From positions 992,001 through 1,056,000 of the forward strand of contig NZ_CP018616.1 of assembly GCF_002849855.1 (NCBI RefSeq): a stretch of DNA of 64,000 nucleotides. The letters run 5' to 3'. The position numbers and the translations under genes are program-made. The notes under the pieces are model-generated. The model was not told the origin of the DNA. It saw only the letters and a program-made list of their open reading frames with translations, and did no database searches. Origin of the DNA: Vibrio azureus (GTDB lineage Bacteria; Pseudomonadota; Gammaproteobacteria; Enterobacterales; Vibrionaceae). Below are positions 9,997 through 19,332 of this stretch, one piece after another (position 1 is the first letter of the stretch; every line of letters begins with the position of its first letter).

Positions 9997-10159
9997 TTGA
10001 CCCCCTAATTGGGTGAATTTGGCTGTTCATACTCTAGATTGGCAGGAAATGATCACTTACATGATGCATTCCATGCCATTATTTAACGATAGTACAGCCT
10101 GTCTATTTTCAATTGATACTGTGCCCAAGTAGCTCTAGGAGGCTTGATTTAGAGTAAGG

Positions 10160-11242
10160 TCACTTAGGTGTATGTAGCCCGGCACAGCCTTTGCGTTGTA
10201 TTTCTGCGAGCATGTCTAAGTAAGGCTGAATATCACCAATGTTATTTTCAACCCAATCCTGGTTGTAGTATGTCTCCAGATAACGCTCTCCAGAATCACA
10301 CAAAAGGGTGACGATAGAACCGGATTCACCCCGCTGCTTCATTTCACAAGCGAGTTGTAGCACCCCAAATAGATTCGTGCCTGTCGATGGGCCAACTTTT
10401 CTGCCAATCAAATCAGATACCCAGTATGCAGTTGCTACGCTAGCGGTATCAGGGATCTTGCGCATTTCATCCACGACGCCCGCAATGAAACTCGGTTCAA
10501 CACGCGGGCGACCAATACCTTCAATACGGCTACTTGCTTCGATATTTACTTTGGTATTGCCTGATTGGAAATAGTCGAAGAACACCGAATTATCTGGGTC
10601 GACAACACACAGTTTGGTATCGTATTTTTGATAACGAATGAATCGACCTATGGTTGCAGAGGTGCCGCCTGTGCCAGGGCTCATTACGATCCAAGTAGGA
10701 ATCGGATACTGTTCTAATTCCATTTGAGTGAAAATAGAGTTGGCAATGTTATTATTTCCGCGCCAGTCCGTTGCTCGCTCAGCATAGGTGAACTGGTCCA
10801 TGTAGTGACCATTCAGTTCCTTAGCTAATCGACGTGATTCTGCATAAATTTGATCAGTGCGTTCGACAAGGTGAGCTTTCCCGCCATAAAGTTCAATTTG
10901 TTCGATCTTCTTTCTGGCGGTACTTTTTGGCATGACAGCGATAAAGGGTAAGCCCAGTAAGCGTGCAAAATAAGCTTCTGATACGGCAGTACTGCCTGAG
11001 GAGGACTCAATCACTGTGGTTTCTGGACCAATCCAACCATTACAAATAGCATACAAAAACAGAGAACGAGCAAGACGGTGCTTTAATGAGCCAGTAGGGT
11101 GAGTGCTTTCATCCTTGAGATAGATGTCAATGCCTTCCAGAGAAGGAAGATCAAGCTTAAATAGATGCGTTTCTGCAGATCGTTGAAAATCCGCTTCGAT
11201 TTTGCCTATCGCATTATTAATCCAATTATGGTCGGTACACAT
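10160..11242 (-). CDS. PLP-dependent cysteine-synthase-family enzyme, probable cysteine desulfhydrase
   Basis: A 360-residue fold-type II PLP enzyme. The Schiff-base lysine is in [12 protein letters not shown] (Lys near 54). The substrate-binding [11 protein letters not shown] (about 80-90) and the phosphate loop [12 protein letters not shown] (about 187-198) match the CysK/CBS family. It is longer and more divergent than CysK or CysM and resembles the Cds1-type cysteine desulfhydrase group, which turns cysteine into sulfide, pyruvate and ammonia. It is divergent from a Lrp/AsnC regulator resembling DecR, a cysteine-responsive activator. That context supports a role in cysteine detoxification, but biosynthesis of another amino acid cannot be excluded. 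AGAGGAAG precedes the ATG. Confidence 0.8.
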   Translation of the reverse strand: MCTDHNWINNAIGKIEADFQRSAETHLFKLDLPSLEGIDIYLKDESTHPTGSLKHRLARSLFLYAICNGWIGPETTVIESSSGSTAVSEAYFARLLGLPFIAVMPKSTARKKIEQIELYGGKAHLVERTDQIYAESRRLAKELNGHYMDQFTYAERATDWRGNNNIANSIFTQMELEQYPIPTWIVMSPGTGGTSATIGRFIRYQKYDTKLCVVDPDNSVFFDYFQSGNTKVNIEASSRIEGIGRPRVEPSFIAGVVDEMRKIPDTASVATAYWVSDLIGRKVGPSTGTNLFGVLQLACEMKQRGESGSIVTLLCDSGERYLETYYNQDWVENNIGDIQPYLDMLAEIQRKGCAGLHTPK

Positions 11243-11391
11243 TAATTACTTCCTCTGAAAGGTAAGGGGAGCCCCAAATAAGCGATTATCTGGGTATAAT
11301 CTAACTATAAATCCAGAGAAAAACTTTGCTATGATTACTCACTAATTGGTCATTTTTGGCAAATTTTTCCACATAAAAGGCATTTTTTGGT

Positions 11392-11853
11392 ATGGCATTA
11401 GATAAAACGGACACAATGTTGCTTTCTCTGCTTCAGGCTGATGGCACCATGTCACTTAATGAACTTGCGGAAAGGGTGAATCTAACAACCACACCGTGTT
11501 GGAAACGGCTGAAAAAGCTTGAGGACGAAGGTTACATTGAAAAGCGTGTTGCCTTATTGAACGCAGAAAAACTTGAACTTTCATTCATTGCGTTTGTTCA
11601 GTTAAAAACCAGTGATCATTCTGAAGATTGGTATCATCACTTTGTTACAACAGTCAGTGATTTCCCTGAGGTGATGGAGTTTTATCGAATGGCGGGAGAT
11701 TATGACTACATGATGAAAGTGGTGGTGAAAGATATGAAGTGCTTTGATGAGTTTTATAAACGTTTAGTTAATAGCGTGAAGGGGCTCTCTAATGTGACTT
11801 CGACCTTTGCGATGGAACCGATCAAATACACCACAGAACTGCCGATTAAGTAG
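11392..11853 (+). CDS. decR: Lrp/AsnC-family regulator, DecR (YbaO)-like
   Basis: A 153-residue Lrp/AsnC-type transcription factor. The N-terminal winged helix-turn-helix (about 5-60) includes [28 protein letters not shown]. The C-terminal RAM ligand-binding domain (about 65-145) contains [21 protein letters not shown]. The TTTPCWKR recognition region and the neighbourhood (tesB, ybaY, ffs, as around ybaO in E. coli) suggest DecR/YbaO, which responds to L-cysteine. It is divergent from a cysteine-desulfhydrase-like gene with a 149-bp shared promoter region, the usual layout for a local activator. The ligand and target are inferred. Confidence 0.8.
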   Translation: MALDKTDTMLLSLLQADGTMSLNELAERVNLTTTPCWKRLKKLEDEGYIEKRVALLNAEKLELSFIAFVQLKTSDHSEDWYHHFVTTVSDFPEVMEFYRMAGDYDYMMKVVVKDMKCFDEFYKRLVNSVKGLSNVTSTFAMEPIKYTTELPIK

Positions 11854-11904
11854 TGCCTACCCAGAGGGTGCGATCTTCCACATCACTCTGGTGGAAGGCC
11901 AATA

Positions 11905-12765
11905 TTATCGGGTATAACGCATCACGCCTTCTTGAACTGCAGTGGCAATTAAATCACCTTGTTGATTATAAAGTTCACCGCGCACTAACCCACGCCCATT
12001 ACTGGCGGTTGGGCTTTCGATGGCAAATAGGAGCCATTGATCCATTCGGAACGGGCGATGAAACCAAATTGAATGATCAATGGTTGCGACCTGAAAATTG
12101 GGGGTAAGCAAGGAAACTTGGTGGGGGTGCAAAGCCGTCACCAAGAAGCCCCAATCTGAAGCGTAAGCAAGTAAATACTGATGAATTAAATGATTATCTG
12201 GCATGGAACCGTTTGCACGTATCCACAAGTATTGCTTTGGTTCAGCTTTTTTGGGTTCTAAAGGGTTGATAATGGTGACAGGGCGAGTCTCAATCGGTTT
12301 TTCACAGCACACGGTTTTGCGCAATTTTTTAGGCAGAAACTCAGCAATATGGCTAGCAAGTTCTGTTTCTGACGAAAAATGCTCAGGGCCAGGGATATCT
12401 GGCATCGATCTTTGATGTTCAAAACCTGCTGCTTCACCATGATAAGAGGCAGTGAGATAAAAGATGGGTCGACCATTTTGTATTGCTTTTACTCGACGGG
12501 TACTGAAGCTTCTGCCATCACGTAATTTCTCGACATCATAAATGATCGGCTTTTCAGGATCCCCCGGGTATAAAAAATAACTATGAAATGAATGCACGGT
12601 TCGAGCTTCATCAACCGTATATCTTGCCGCTGAAAGGGCTTGACCTAACACTTGGCCTCCATACACCTGTGGTAAACCCAAGTTCTGACTTTGTCCCCGA
12701 AATAAGCCTTCTTCTAGCTTTTCGAGTTTTAGCAAGCAAAGCAATTCTCTCAATGGTTTACTCAT
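11905..12765 (-). CDS. tesB: Acyl-CoA thioesterase II
   Basis: A 286-residue double-hotdog thioesterase that hydrolyses medium- and long-chain acyl-CoA in the cytoplasm. Family features are [24 protein letters not shown] near the start, [12 protein letters not shown] (about 60-71), and the C-terminal [14 protein letters not shown] with the catalytic Asp, plus [14 protein letters not shown]. The length equals that of E. coli TesB (286). GAGGAA lies upstream of the ATG. It sits next to ybaY and ffs, the same cluster as in enterobacteria. It is convergent with the decR-like gene, leaving only 51 bases between stops. Confidence 0.95.
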   Translation of the reverse strand: MSKPLRELLCLLKLEKLEEGLFRGQSQNLGLPQVYGGQVLGQALSAARYTVDEARTVHSFHSYFLYPGDPEKPIIYDVEKLRDGRSFSTRRVKAIQNGRPIFYLTASYHGEAAGFEHQRSMPDIPGPEHFSSETELASHIAEFLPKKLRKTVCCEKPIETRPVTIINPLEPKKAEPKQYLWIRANGSMPDNHLIHQYLLAYASDWGFLVTALHPHQVSLLTPNFQVATIDHSIWFHRPFRMDQWLLFAIESPTASNGRGLVRGELYNQQGDLIATAVQEGVMRYTR

Positions 12766-12811
12766 GATTTTTCCTCACCGTTATTCGTATTCTTTGTTTA
12801 TTATTATACCC

Positions 12812-12975
12812 AAGTAATTCCAAGATGCTGCGTTCAGCGAGATGACCTTAGCTCTAAGGCGCGGCAACGATTCGAAGATATAGTGGTTCTACATTGAGAA
12901 CCGTTAACAACGTCTAAGAGTTTAGGGCACTCGCCCTTTGGGAGCGTGTCACTGAGTCGAGTCACTTTGTCATGA
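12812..12975 (+). repeat. Long dispersed repeat, copy A
   Basis: This stretch starts TATACCCAAGTAATTCCAAG and includes GATGCTGCGTTCAGCGAGAT, CTTAGCTCTAAGGCGC, ATTCGAAGATATAGTGG and GGGAGCGTGTCACTGAG. The same blocks occur in the same order on the opposite strand at 49461-49660. It lies between tesB and ybaY and probably carries or displaces the ybaY promoter. Confidence 0.75.
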
Positions 12976-12994
12976 ACACATGTTGAGGATAAGC

Positions 12995-13465
12995 ATGAAA
13001 AAAACAGTTAACATCAACAAAAAATCAAACATCAAAAAAGTTGCCTTATTGGCTGCTTCGCTATTTTATGGCGCTACACTTGTCGGTTGTAAGGTGTTAC
13101 CCACTCAAAATGAAGTATCTGCGGAGGTCACTATGAAAATGATTACCGGTACCATTGCCTACAGAGAGCGTATTGCCCTGCCTGATAACGCGTTGGTGAC
13201 GGTGACACTTGAAGACGTATCTTTAGCTGATGCACCCGCGGAAGTATTAGCATCACAAAGCTTCACTACCGATGGGCAGCAGGTACCTATTGCGTTTGAA
13301 TTGAGCTATGACAGTAATGATATTCAGCCTAATCACCGCTACAGCTTGAGAGCCCGCATTGATGTGGATGGCCAACTGCGTTTTACCACCGATAGAAATT
13401 TTGCAGTGATCACTGACCAACATAGCACTCATAATGTTGCCATGCGTCTTGTCGGCGTAAGATAA
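12995..13465 (+). CDS. ybaY: YbaY-family lipoprotein
   Basis: A 156-residue exported lipoprotein. After a long basic N-terminus comes a hydrophobic stretch ending LVGCK, where the Cys is the likely lipidation site. The body is a single YscW/YbaY-type beta domain: ITGTIAYRERIALPDNALVTVTLEDVSLAD, then VPIAFELSYD and RYSLRARID. Family members have no firmly known function. The frame opens at an ATG at 12980, but the ATG at 12995 has GAGGA at the right distance and was chosen. Its position between tesB and ffs matches E. coli. A hairpin without a T-run (GGTCGCC / GGCGACC at 13507-13528) follows. Confidence 0.85.
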   Translation: MKKTVNINKKSNIKKVALLAASLFYGATLVGCKVLPTQNEVSAEVTMKMITGTIAYRERIALPDNALVTVTLEDVSLADAPAEVLASQSFTTDGQQVPIAFELSYDSNDIQPNHRYSLRARIDVDGQLRFTTDRNFAVITDQHSTHNVAMRLVGVR

Positions 13466-13739
13466 CACCCTGATATCGTTGAATCGTTGCGGTGCCTGAA
13501 AGCCAAGGTCGCCTTAGTTCGGGCGACCAATTAAGGGTATTTGGACGTTAATTATCCTGAATACCTTCAATGTGAAGTCCAATTATTGCGTTTCGAGTCT
13601 CATTAAAACATTTGGCATAGACTTTGTTTGAGTTTTTGCGGCATTGTTGCAAAGACTTAGGCCAAAAAGTAAACCATAATAAAAGTGTTAGCTTTATTTT
13701 GCCAAGGAAGAGCATGCAATGAGGTTGCTAGGAGGCTCG

Positions 13740-14483
13740 ATGATTTATTCGATTATTCAATTTGCTGTGACGGCTTTTCTGGTTGTGGTTGGCACCCATG
13801 CCCTTAACCTCGGTCGTGACGACCTCCCCGTTTTAGCCTTAATTATCCCGGCCTTGTGGATTCTGCCAGAACGAAGCCGGACAGGGTTAATATTATTGGG
13901 AGCGATGGCCATATATGGGGTAACGTTATCCATTCAGCCATTAGCGCTATCGATATCTGTTCTTGTTTTGTTCCCTTTACTTATGGTGGTATTTTCCAAG
14001 CGCAGCTCGTTGGGCGTTTTGATCACCAGTGCTTTGATTGTAGTAACGTTAAAAATAGGCATTATGGTCACTCAGCACGCCGGAAAACTTGATGGTTCCG
14101 TTTGGGCAACGTGTATACAAACTTTTGTTGTGATGGTGATGTGGTGGGCCGCGACAAATTGGCAACCGACAAGTCAGCGTCGCTGGTGGTCACTGTTATT
14201 ATTATTGCCTCTTTGGTTGGCAGGGTTGAATTATGCTGTGCTTCTATCCCTAAGTTTGATTGGTATTTTGGCAACGGTAGAGACTTTGATGAAAACACAG
14301 CAATCAAAAGACTGGGGAAAACTGCTTTGTTGGACATTGCCAACGGTGGGTTTTGCAACCTTGGTGGTTATGCCTAATATTCAGGTACCCAGTCCGGTAT
14401 TTGTAGTTTGGATCTGTTTGTTGGGGACTGCTTGGATGACGGATTACATTTTACGCAGTGGTGATGAGCCCACCGAGTTTTAG
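13740..14483 (+). CDS. Polytopic inner-membrane protein of unknown function
   Basis: A 247-residue, strongly hydrophobic protein with about seven or eight predicted membrane segments and Trp-rich loops (VMVMWWAATNWQPTSQRRWW near the middle). I do not recognise a catalytic motif or family; it is probably a Vibrio-conserved membrane protein. The frame opens at an ATG at 13719, but the ATG at 13740 follows AGGAGG and was chosen. The 274 bases before it hold one hairpin after ybaY and otherwise nothing clear. It precedes the 4.5S RNA gene on the same strand. Confidence 0.7.
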   Translation: MIYSIIQFAVTAFLVVVGTHALNLGRDDLPVLALIIPALWILPERSRTGLILLGAMAIYGVTLSIQPLALSISVLVLFPLLMVVFSKRSSLGVLITSALIVVTLKIGIMVTQHAGKLDGSVWATCIQTFVVMVMWWAATNWQPTSQRRWWSLLLLLPLWLAGLNYAVLLSLSLIGILATVETLMKTQQSKDWGKLLCWTLPTVGFATLVVMPNIQVPSPVFVVWICLLGTAWMTDYILRSGDEPTEF

Positions 14484-14642
14484 ATGCTTGAGAGGACTTG
14501 GGAATAATATCTACTTGAATTGATGCTGTTTTGTTCAATCAATAGCGAAAAAGAGAAATAGCGCATCTTTATACTTGCAATCTTCACCTTGATACTGAAT
14601 AATCCCCACATCAGCTGAGACGCAGTCTCGCTAAAAGAATTA

Positions 14643-14749
14643 TGGGGCCTTGGTCCTCTCGCAACAATAGCTCGTGAACTCGGTCAGGTCCGGAAGGAAG
14701 CAGCCGCAGCGAGTGACTTGTGTGCCGGGATGCGGCTGGGGTCCCACCC
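14643..14749 (+). ncRNA. ffs: Signal recognition particle 4.5S RNA
   Basis: Bacterial small SRP RNA, which binds Ffh and the SRP receptor for co-translational membrane targeting. The conserved apical domain reads GGTCAGGTCCGGAAGGAAGC with the GGAA tetraloop, then AGCAGCC. The 3' strand GTGTGCCGGGATG pairs back through the symmetric internal loop. The closing helix pairs TGGGGCC at the 5' side with the GGTCCCA side. Ends are approximate. A promoter may lie near 14575-14603 (TTGCAA, 17-base gap, AATAAT). Confidence 0.95.
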
Positions 14750-14753
14750 ATTG

Positions 14754-14792
14754 AAAAGCCTGCAATTTTATTGAAAATTGCAGGCTTTTTTG
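14754..14792 (+). terminator. Intrinsic terminator of ffs
   Basis: A 12-bp perfect stem (GCCTGCAATTTT with AAAATTGCAGGC) and a 4-base loop are followed by TTTTTT. A-runs upstream make it potentially bidirectional, so it could also stop the opposite-strand small gene. Confidence 0.9.
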
Positions 14793-14875
14793 CTTTATAG
14801 GCCAAGAAAAATAACAGGCCTGTTTGATTAACAAGCCTCAGTGGAATTAAACCGATTCACTTGACCGAGCTGAAC

Positions 14876-15169
14876 CTAATCGCAACCACCACCGCCACTG
14901 TCTCCACCGCCACAGCTATCACCGCCTCCACTATGGGAGCTACCATCACTGCAATAGGAGTCAAAACCACTTTGTTTGGTGTCATACTCATTAGTTTCAA
15001 AATCATGCGTAGACGCCTTATTGGAGTTGAAAGAATTTGTACTTCCAGAGGTATTTCGAGTACATGCATAAATGAGAGCACTAAAAAGGCCAAGAATAAT
15101 TGAAATATGCCCATAGCCTGTAATTAATAATAATATACCTATAATTAATACAAATTTTAATAATTTCAT
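14876..15169 (-). CDS. Small membrane protein with a Gly/Ser/Cys-rich tail
   Basis: A 97-residue hypothetical protein. Two adjacent hydrophobic segments (about residues 4-18 and 22-36) are followed by a hydrophilic Ser/Thr/Asn linker. The tail (residues 73-97) is made of GGGDSCGGGDSGGGGCD-like repeats with three Cys. Such Gly-Cys tails occur in scattered bacterial membrane proteins of unknown role and might bind metal, which is inference. A weak TGGAAC site precedes the ATG. An overlapping open frame on the same strand (14857-15114) reads the Gly codons as a Val/Ala run and is not credible. Codon use and AT content differ from the core genes around, marking the left edge of an accessory block. 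Confidence 0.55.
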   Translation of the reverse strand: MKLLKFVLIIGILLLITGYGHISIILGLFSALIYACTRNTSGSTNSFNSNKASTHDFETNEYDTKQSGFDSYCSDGSSHSGGGDSCGGGDSGGGGCD

Positions 15170-15458
15170 TATTCGTTCCAGAATTCTTGTTTCATTAAGT
15201 CAAGTGAAGTTGAGTATTCTGGATCAATATTTTAATAAAAACAATAGTAATTATATCGGTTTTCATAAGGTAAATAATGGCGCCAATTGTAGTGGTGAAA
15301 AATAGGAGTTTATTTTCTCTCACCTTTAGTTTTTTCTCATAATGAAATACTTTAGTTGATGGCAATGTTGAAGTTAAGAATACTTTTCGTCAAAATGATG
15401 CGTGAAATAAGTTCTGATTATTTAAAAAAGGATAAACTAAGAGAGGAGATAACGTCAT

Positions 15459-16151
15459 ATGGCATTTATAATAAAAGAAACAAAGCTCAAGGTGCTACCC
15501 GTAAGTATTGTTAAAGAGGAAGAGTTTTATCAACCTTATCCAGCAAAGGATGCTGTTTTATTTGACACTGAAACACTGATTCCAATTGGACTCTTATCAT
15601 ATCGTCAATTTGAAGAAAATAATAATGAGAGCATATTTATAGCTGTTCCTAATTTACAAGGTATTTTTGATGGTGATTATGCCTTTATAACATATTCATT
15701 GACTAACCAAGGATGGAAGCTTGATAATGAATATATCAAAGATACGGATTACAAAATTGAAAATAATTACATTGAGTACTATTTAAAGTCCGTATCTTTT
15801 TATAACCAGTATAAGTATGTCTCACATCCATCAGAAAATAGTAGTAAAGAGATCTTGTTTGAACTTGGTGGTCAACCTCCACTAGGTCAGAACTGGGATG
15901 CGATGTTATACGATGAAATGGCAGAAAACCCGGAATTAGATCATTACCATGATGTTATGGAGGAGGGGGGTGAAGCTGAGTTTGAAAAAATGAGTACCAG
16001 AGAAATTACTTACTTTAATGAGGAGCTAGAGAAAGAGTTCATATACATAGGTATGTTTAGTTTTGACACCTATTTAGATGGTGGTGGTGAGTGCATTGTC
16101 TTCTATCAACCAGAACTAAAGAAAGTAATGATCGTTCCTGAGTTTTCTTAA
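15459..16151 (+). CDS. YwqG-like protein, paralogue 1 (possible immunity-type protein)
   Basis: A 230-residue acidic cytoplasmic protein that I do not recognise with certainty. Landmarks are LIPIGLLSY (about 41-49), IAVPNLQGIFDGDY (about 61-74), WKLDNEYI, ELGGQPPLGQNWD (about 134-146) and a C-terminal YQPELKKVMIV. The GGxPPxxQ element recalls DUF1963/YwqG proteins, a fold found among immunity proteins of polymorphic toxins, but this is a weak motif-level resemblance. A close paralogue lies 4 kb downstream at 19492-20175, roughly half identical by eye. AGGAG lies about ten bases before the ATG. The 289-base gap upstream is AT-rich and shared with the divergent Gly/Cys-tailed gene. Confidence 0.7.
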   Translation: MAFIIKETKLKVLPVSIVKEEEFYQPYPAKDAVLFDTETLIPIGLLSYRQFEENNNESIFIAVPNLQGIFDGDYAFITYSLTNQGWKLDNEYIKDTDYKIENNYIEYYLKSVSFYNQYKYVSHPSENSSKEILFELGGQPPLGQNWDAMLYDEMAENPELDHYHDVMEEGGEAEFEKMSTREITYFNEELEKEFIYIGMFSFDTYLDGGGECIVFYQPELKKVMIVPEFS

Positions 16152-16165
16152 TTAAATGGTGGCTG

Positions 16166-17050
16166 TCATTCCTGCCATTTTTCAAAATGCTCAAGTAGGA
16201 AATTGATAGCCAATCTTGCTCTTAATGGTAAAAAATGACGATTTTGATAAACAATCCAACTGCTATTACCGCTTCCCCAATAAGGCTTAAGAATTGGAAT
16301 TAAACGACCTGATGAAATGGCATCACCGAAGCTACTTTTGGGCAAGTAGGCCACACCTAAGCCCTCTAAGCAAGCTTGCAAAACGGTATTCACATTATTG
16401 CTTCTCCACCTTCCTTGCACTTTTACGCCATCTAAAGGCTTATTATCTTTCTCAAATAACCAGATTTCTTGGTTAGCGACAATACAATGATGATGCTTTA
16501 AATGCTCTGGATGGGTAAGAGAACCATGCTCATCAAGGTAGCTCTGACTCGCCGCTGCAGCCATTGGCCTGTCGACGAGTTTTCTTGCGACCAAACCTGA
16601 ATCATTTAACCTTCCGTAACGGATAGCAAAATCAAAACCATCCTCGATGAAGTTTATCATATTGGTGTTGAAGTTGATTTCTACCGTGAGATTAGGATGC
16701 TGTTTGGCAAACGCCATTAAAGCAGGTGCTACGTGATTTTCAGAGAACGCCCCTGCAGCACTCACTCTTAAAGTTCCACTCAATTGTGTTTGTTGTGTTG
16801 TCAGTCGCTCATTTGCTTGTTGTAGACCAATTACCAGTTCTTTGCATTGATGGTAATACGCTTGCCCAGCCTCAGTTAAGCTTACCATTCTGGTTGAACG
16901 CGCCAACAAAGCAACACCTAATCGCTTTTCTAATCTAGTCACCTGACGACTGACATGACTGGTACTGCAACCTAATTTTTTGGCCGCTGCAGAAAACCCT
17001 GAACTCTCTGCAACCATAACAAATTCGTTGATACCCTCAAAACTGTCCAT
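16166..17050 (-). CDS. LysR-family transcriptional regulator
   Basis: A 294-residue LysR-type regulator. The N-terminal winged helix-turn-helix (about 5-62) has SGFSAAAKKLGCSTSHVSRQVTRLEKRLGVALLARSTR. A substrate-binding effector domain of two lobes follows from about residue 90. The ATG at 17050 is preceded by AAAGG; the frame also allows a GTG at 17056. It is divergent from a DJ-1/PfpI gene with about 117 bases between the starts, the standard arrangement for a LysR protein controlling its neighbour. The effector molecule is unknown. It ends 14 bases from the stop of the convergent YwqG-like gene. Confidence 0.92.
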   Translation of the reverse strand: MDSFEGINEFVMVAESSGFSAAAKKLGCSTSHVSRQVTRLEKRLGVALLARSTRMVSLTEAGQAYYHQCKELVIGLQQANERLTTQQTQLSGTLRVSAAGAFSENHVAPALMAFAKQHPNLTVEINFNTNMINFIEDGFDFAIRYGRLNDSGLVARKLVDRPMAAAASQSYLDEHGSLTHPEHLKHHHCIVANQEIWLFEKDNKPLDGVKVQGRWRSNNVNTVLQACLEGLGVAYLPKSSFGDAISSGRLIPILKPYWGSGNSSWIVYQNRHFLPLRARLAINFLLEHFEKWQE

Positions 17051-17167
17051 AACCACCTTTGCTATATAGCAATAATGTTTTGTTGAATCTGTATATTATC
17101 ACTTATTTGATTGGCAATTAGTATAGGTATGGTCAACAAACACACCGAAATCAACAAGGAAATCTTT

Positions 17168-17839
17168 ATGAAGAAAGTACTCATCATTGTGACAAACCAT
17201 GCAACATTGGGTGAAACCGATCAAGCAAATGGAACTTACGCACCAGAGCTTACTCATGTGCTTAGCGAGCTCCTCGTTGGTGGCTTCGAATATGATATTG
17301 CCTCTATTAAAGGAGGTCAGGCTCCATTGTACGGAGTAGAGATTGAAGGTGATGAGGTCAATACGCGTATCCTAGCGGATGATGATTTTCAGAATCGTGT
17401 CAACAATACGATTCCAGTATCACAGGTTCGGGGTGAGCATTATGATGCGATCTTCTATCCGGGTGGTTTTGGTCTTCTTTCTGATCTAGCAAGCAATGGT
17501 GATTTCGCAGAAATCTCAGCTAAGCATTATGAAGAAGGTGGTATATTAGTTTCTGTTTGCCATGGTCCCGCCGCGCTTTTACCGATTACATTAAGTAATG
17601 GTGAGAAGCTGCTGGCGTCAAAGTCGGTGACAGGTTTCACTCGTGAGGAAGAGATTGATTTTGGCACCATCAATGATATTCCGTTCTTACTAGAAGAATC
17701 TCTTGCACGCGCTGCAGCGCGCTACTCTAAAGTTCAACCATGGAAAGAATTTGTTATTGTTGATGAACGAGTGATCACAGGTCAAAATCCAACCAGCGCA
17801 CATGGTGTCGGTAGAGCATTGGTAAAACTATTGGCGTAA
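17168..17839 (+). CDS. DJ-1/PfpI-family protein (class I glutamine amidotransferase-like)
   Basis: A 223-residue flavodoxin-like-fold protein of the DJ-1/ThiJ/PfpI group. The nucleophile elbow is VSVCHGPAALL, with Cys followed by His as in Hsp31/YhbO-like glyoxalase III or chaperone members. A conserved acidic residue lies in TYAPELTH near the N-terminus. The frame opens at 17111, but the ATG at 17168 has AAGGAA six bases upstream and begins with the first beta strand (KKVLIIVTN). Probably regulated by the divergent LysR gene. Likely roles are methylglyoxal or aldehyde detoxification or protein repair, inferred from the family. Two short hairpins without T-runs (17832-17849 and 17854-17878) follow. 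Confidence 0.9.
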   Translation: MKKVLIIVTNHATLGETDQANGTYAPELTHVLSELLVGGFEYDIASIKGGQAPLYGVEIEGDEVNTRILADDDFQNRVNNTIPVSQVRGEHYDAIFYPGGFGLLSDLASNGDFAEISAKHYEEGGILVSVCHGPAALLPITLSNGEKLLASKSVTGFTREEEIDFGTINDIPFLLEESLARAAARYSKVQPWKEFVIVDERVITGQNPTSAHGVGRALVKLLA

Positions 17840-17996
17840 AAGAACGCCATATCTATCCAGCTCAGTGTGGGCTGGATAATCAATTCGCCATACTTACTCA
17901 AGACCGATAGCGTATATCGCTCTTCCGCTTAAGAGCATAAAATATCTCACCAAAACGACTTTCATCAATATTCTTGTTTTCTCATCGGATACAGTG

Positions 17997-18176
17997 TTAG
18001 TTGCCATCAAAAGAGATCAACTCGACTTCAAGCTTTACACCAAAATAGTGTAAAGATAAGCGAGGGACTTTTGAAAAGGCAGATTTTTTATTCAGTTCTT
18101 CAATCAAGTCTGCCATGAAGTTCTTAACAGGCTGTTCCGCTTCAGCTAAATGACTTTCTAATAAATTATTCTTCAT
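17997..18176 (-). CDS. Small hypothetical protein (59 aa)
   Basis: A short frame encoding KNNLLESHLAEAEQPVKNF and then a short beta-like tail. The first half is a charged amphipathic helix. GGAT lies seven bases before the ATG at 18176; the frame can also start at a TTG twelve bases further out. I do not recognise it and cannot infer a role. The 265 bases between it and the helix-turn-helix gene end (18177-18441) are AT-rich with no other gene seen. Confidence 0.4.
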   Translation of the reverse strand: MKNNLLESHLAEAEQPVKNFMADLIEELNKKSAFSKVPRLSLHYFGVKLEVELISFDGN

Positions 18177-18441
18177 TATTTTATCCAAAGTAGTTCTTGC
18201 TTAAAATGTAGTCATATCGAAGGTGAAAATTAATGTTATAATTATTTTTACTACATGTTGAATACATAAATATTTGCAACCCATAATTGAATTTGTAATT
18301 AAAGTCAGATAGATCATTGCTTCTAATTACAAATCTGATTTTTCATTTTCACTGCGAATTGAGACAATGTTGCTATTTTTGGTTGAATCATTCAAGCCAT
18401 ATCCATGCGTATTTAAGTCAATCAATTTTCACTTTACCTTG

Positions 18442-19332
18442 CTATGTCTTACTTTTTATATATATATCTGATAGTGATGTTATTATTTCAGATGCACATA
18501 GCTTTCGTTCATTACTCAGCAATCTAAATGACTCTAATGTCAACGAATCTCGAATATGCTGACGTTGACGTAATTGATAAAACTGAGGAAACTGTCTCAT
18601 CTCAGAGGTAAAATCTGCGTGTGATGCAAGTTCAAAACCAAACTTTATTCGATATCCGATTGATACCGAAAAGTCTCGTGCTTGCTTATCATCTTCCAAT
18701 AATAAATATTGCTTCTCTGTTAATCCAAGAACACGAGCTATAAGGTTAATCGATATGTTTTTCTCTTCCCTAAATCGCTTTACTGTTACCGCAACGGAAC
18801 GGTAGTAATCAATAGCAAACTCATTGATGTCAAGTACCTTAGGTGGGAGTAAATCATCTGGATTCGATAAGTGTTTAACGGAAGATAACAATTTCGCTCG
18901 AAAAGCATAGAAAGCATCTTGCGCTACTGGATCCATTAGACTGGTAATTAACTGAAGACAAATGTCAAACTGTTCTGCAGGCAAACGACCAACACGGTAT
19001 AAGGCTTTTATTGCACTTTCATCAAGACCCCAATTATGATTCTTGATGTTGAGAGCATAATAATAACTCATCATAGGTACCATCATTACCCATGACATAG
19101 CCGCAACAAAATGAATGGGGCGTATGGAACGATAGCTTTGCTGCATATAACGTCGTAATGTTCCTTGATTTAAACCACTCACTTTGCTTTCTAGCTCGTC
19201 AAACGTCATTCCTTGTGCTCTTCTCACAAATGACATGGCTATTGCCATATCACTATCGATGGTACTAAAGTGTGAATCTAGCATGCGAATTTTTTCATTT
19301 GATACAATAATGGCTTTTTCTTTGATGCTCAT
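18442..19332 (-). CDS. Helix-turn-helix protein of unknown function
   Basis: A 296-residue soluble protein with two regions that look like helix-turn-helix units. One is near residues 33-62 (MSFVRRAQGMTFDELESKVS then LNQGTLRRYMQQ). The other is near residues 180-212 (RFREEKNISINLIARVLGLT followed by EKQYLLLEDD), reminiscent of XRE-type domains. Between them lies an alpha-helical linker with a hydrophobic stretch (VAAMSWVMMVPMMSYYYAL) that may be buried rather than membrane-spanning. It is probably a DNA-binding regulator; no target is evident. It lies in the AT-rich accessory block and faces away from the second YwqG-like gene, sharing a 159-bp AT-rich intergenic region. Confidence 0.6.
   Translation of the reverse strand: MSIKEKAIIVSNEKIRMLDSHFSTIDSDMAIAMSFVRRAQGMTFDELESKVSGLNQGTLRRYMQQSYRSIRPIHFVAAMSWVMMVPMMSYYYALNIKNHNWGLDESAIKALYRVGRLPAEQFDICLQLITSLMDPVAQDAFYAFRAKLLSSVKHLSNPDDLLPPKVLDINEFAIDYYRSVAVTVKRFREEKNISINLIARVLGLTEKQYLLLEDDKQARDFSVSIGYRIKFGFELASHADFTSEMRQFPQFYQLRQRQHIRDSLTLESFRLLSNERKLCASEIITSLSDIYIKSKT

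Noticed and set aside
11853..12107. 84-aa plus-strand frame overlapping the tesB 3' end
   Set aside because: Overlaps tesB on the other strand for most of its length and has no ribosome site.
14857..15114. 85-aa minus-strand frame overlapping the Gly/Cys-tailed gene
   Set aside because: Its Val/Ala run is the Gly-codon tail read in a shifted frame; no independent start signal.
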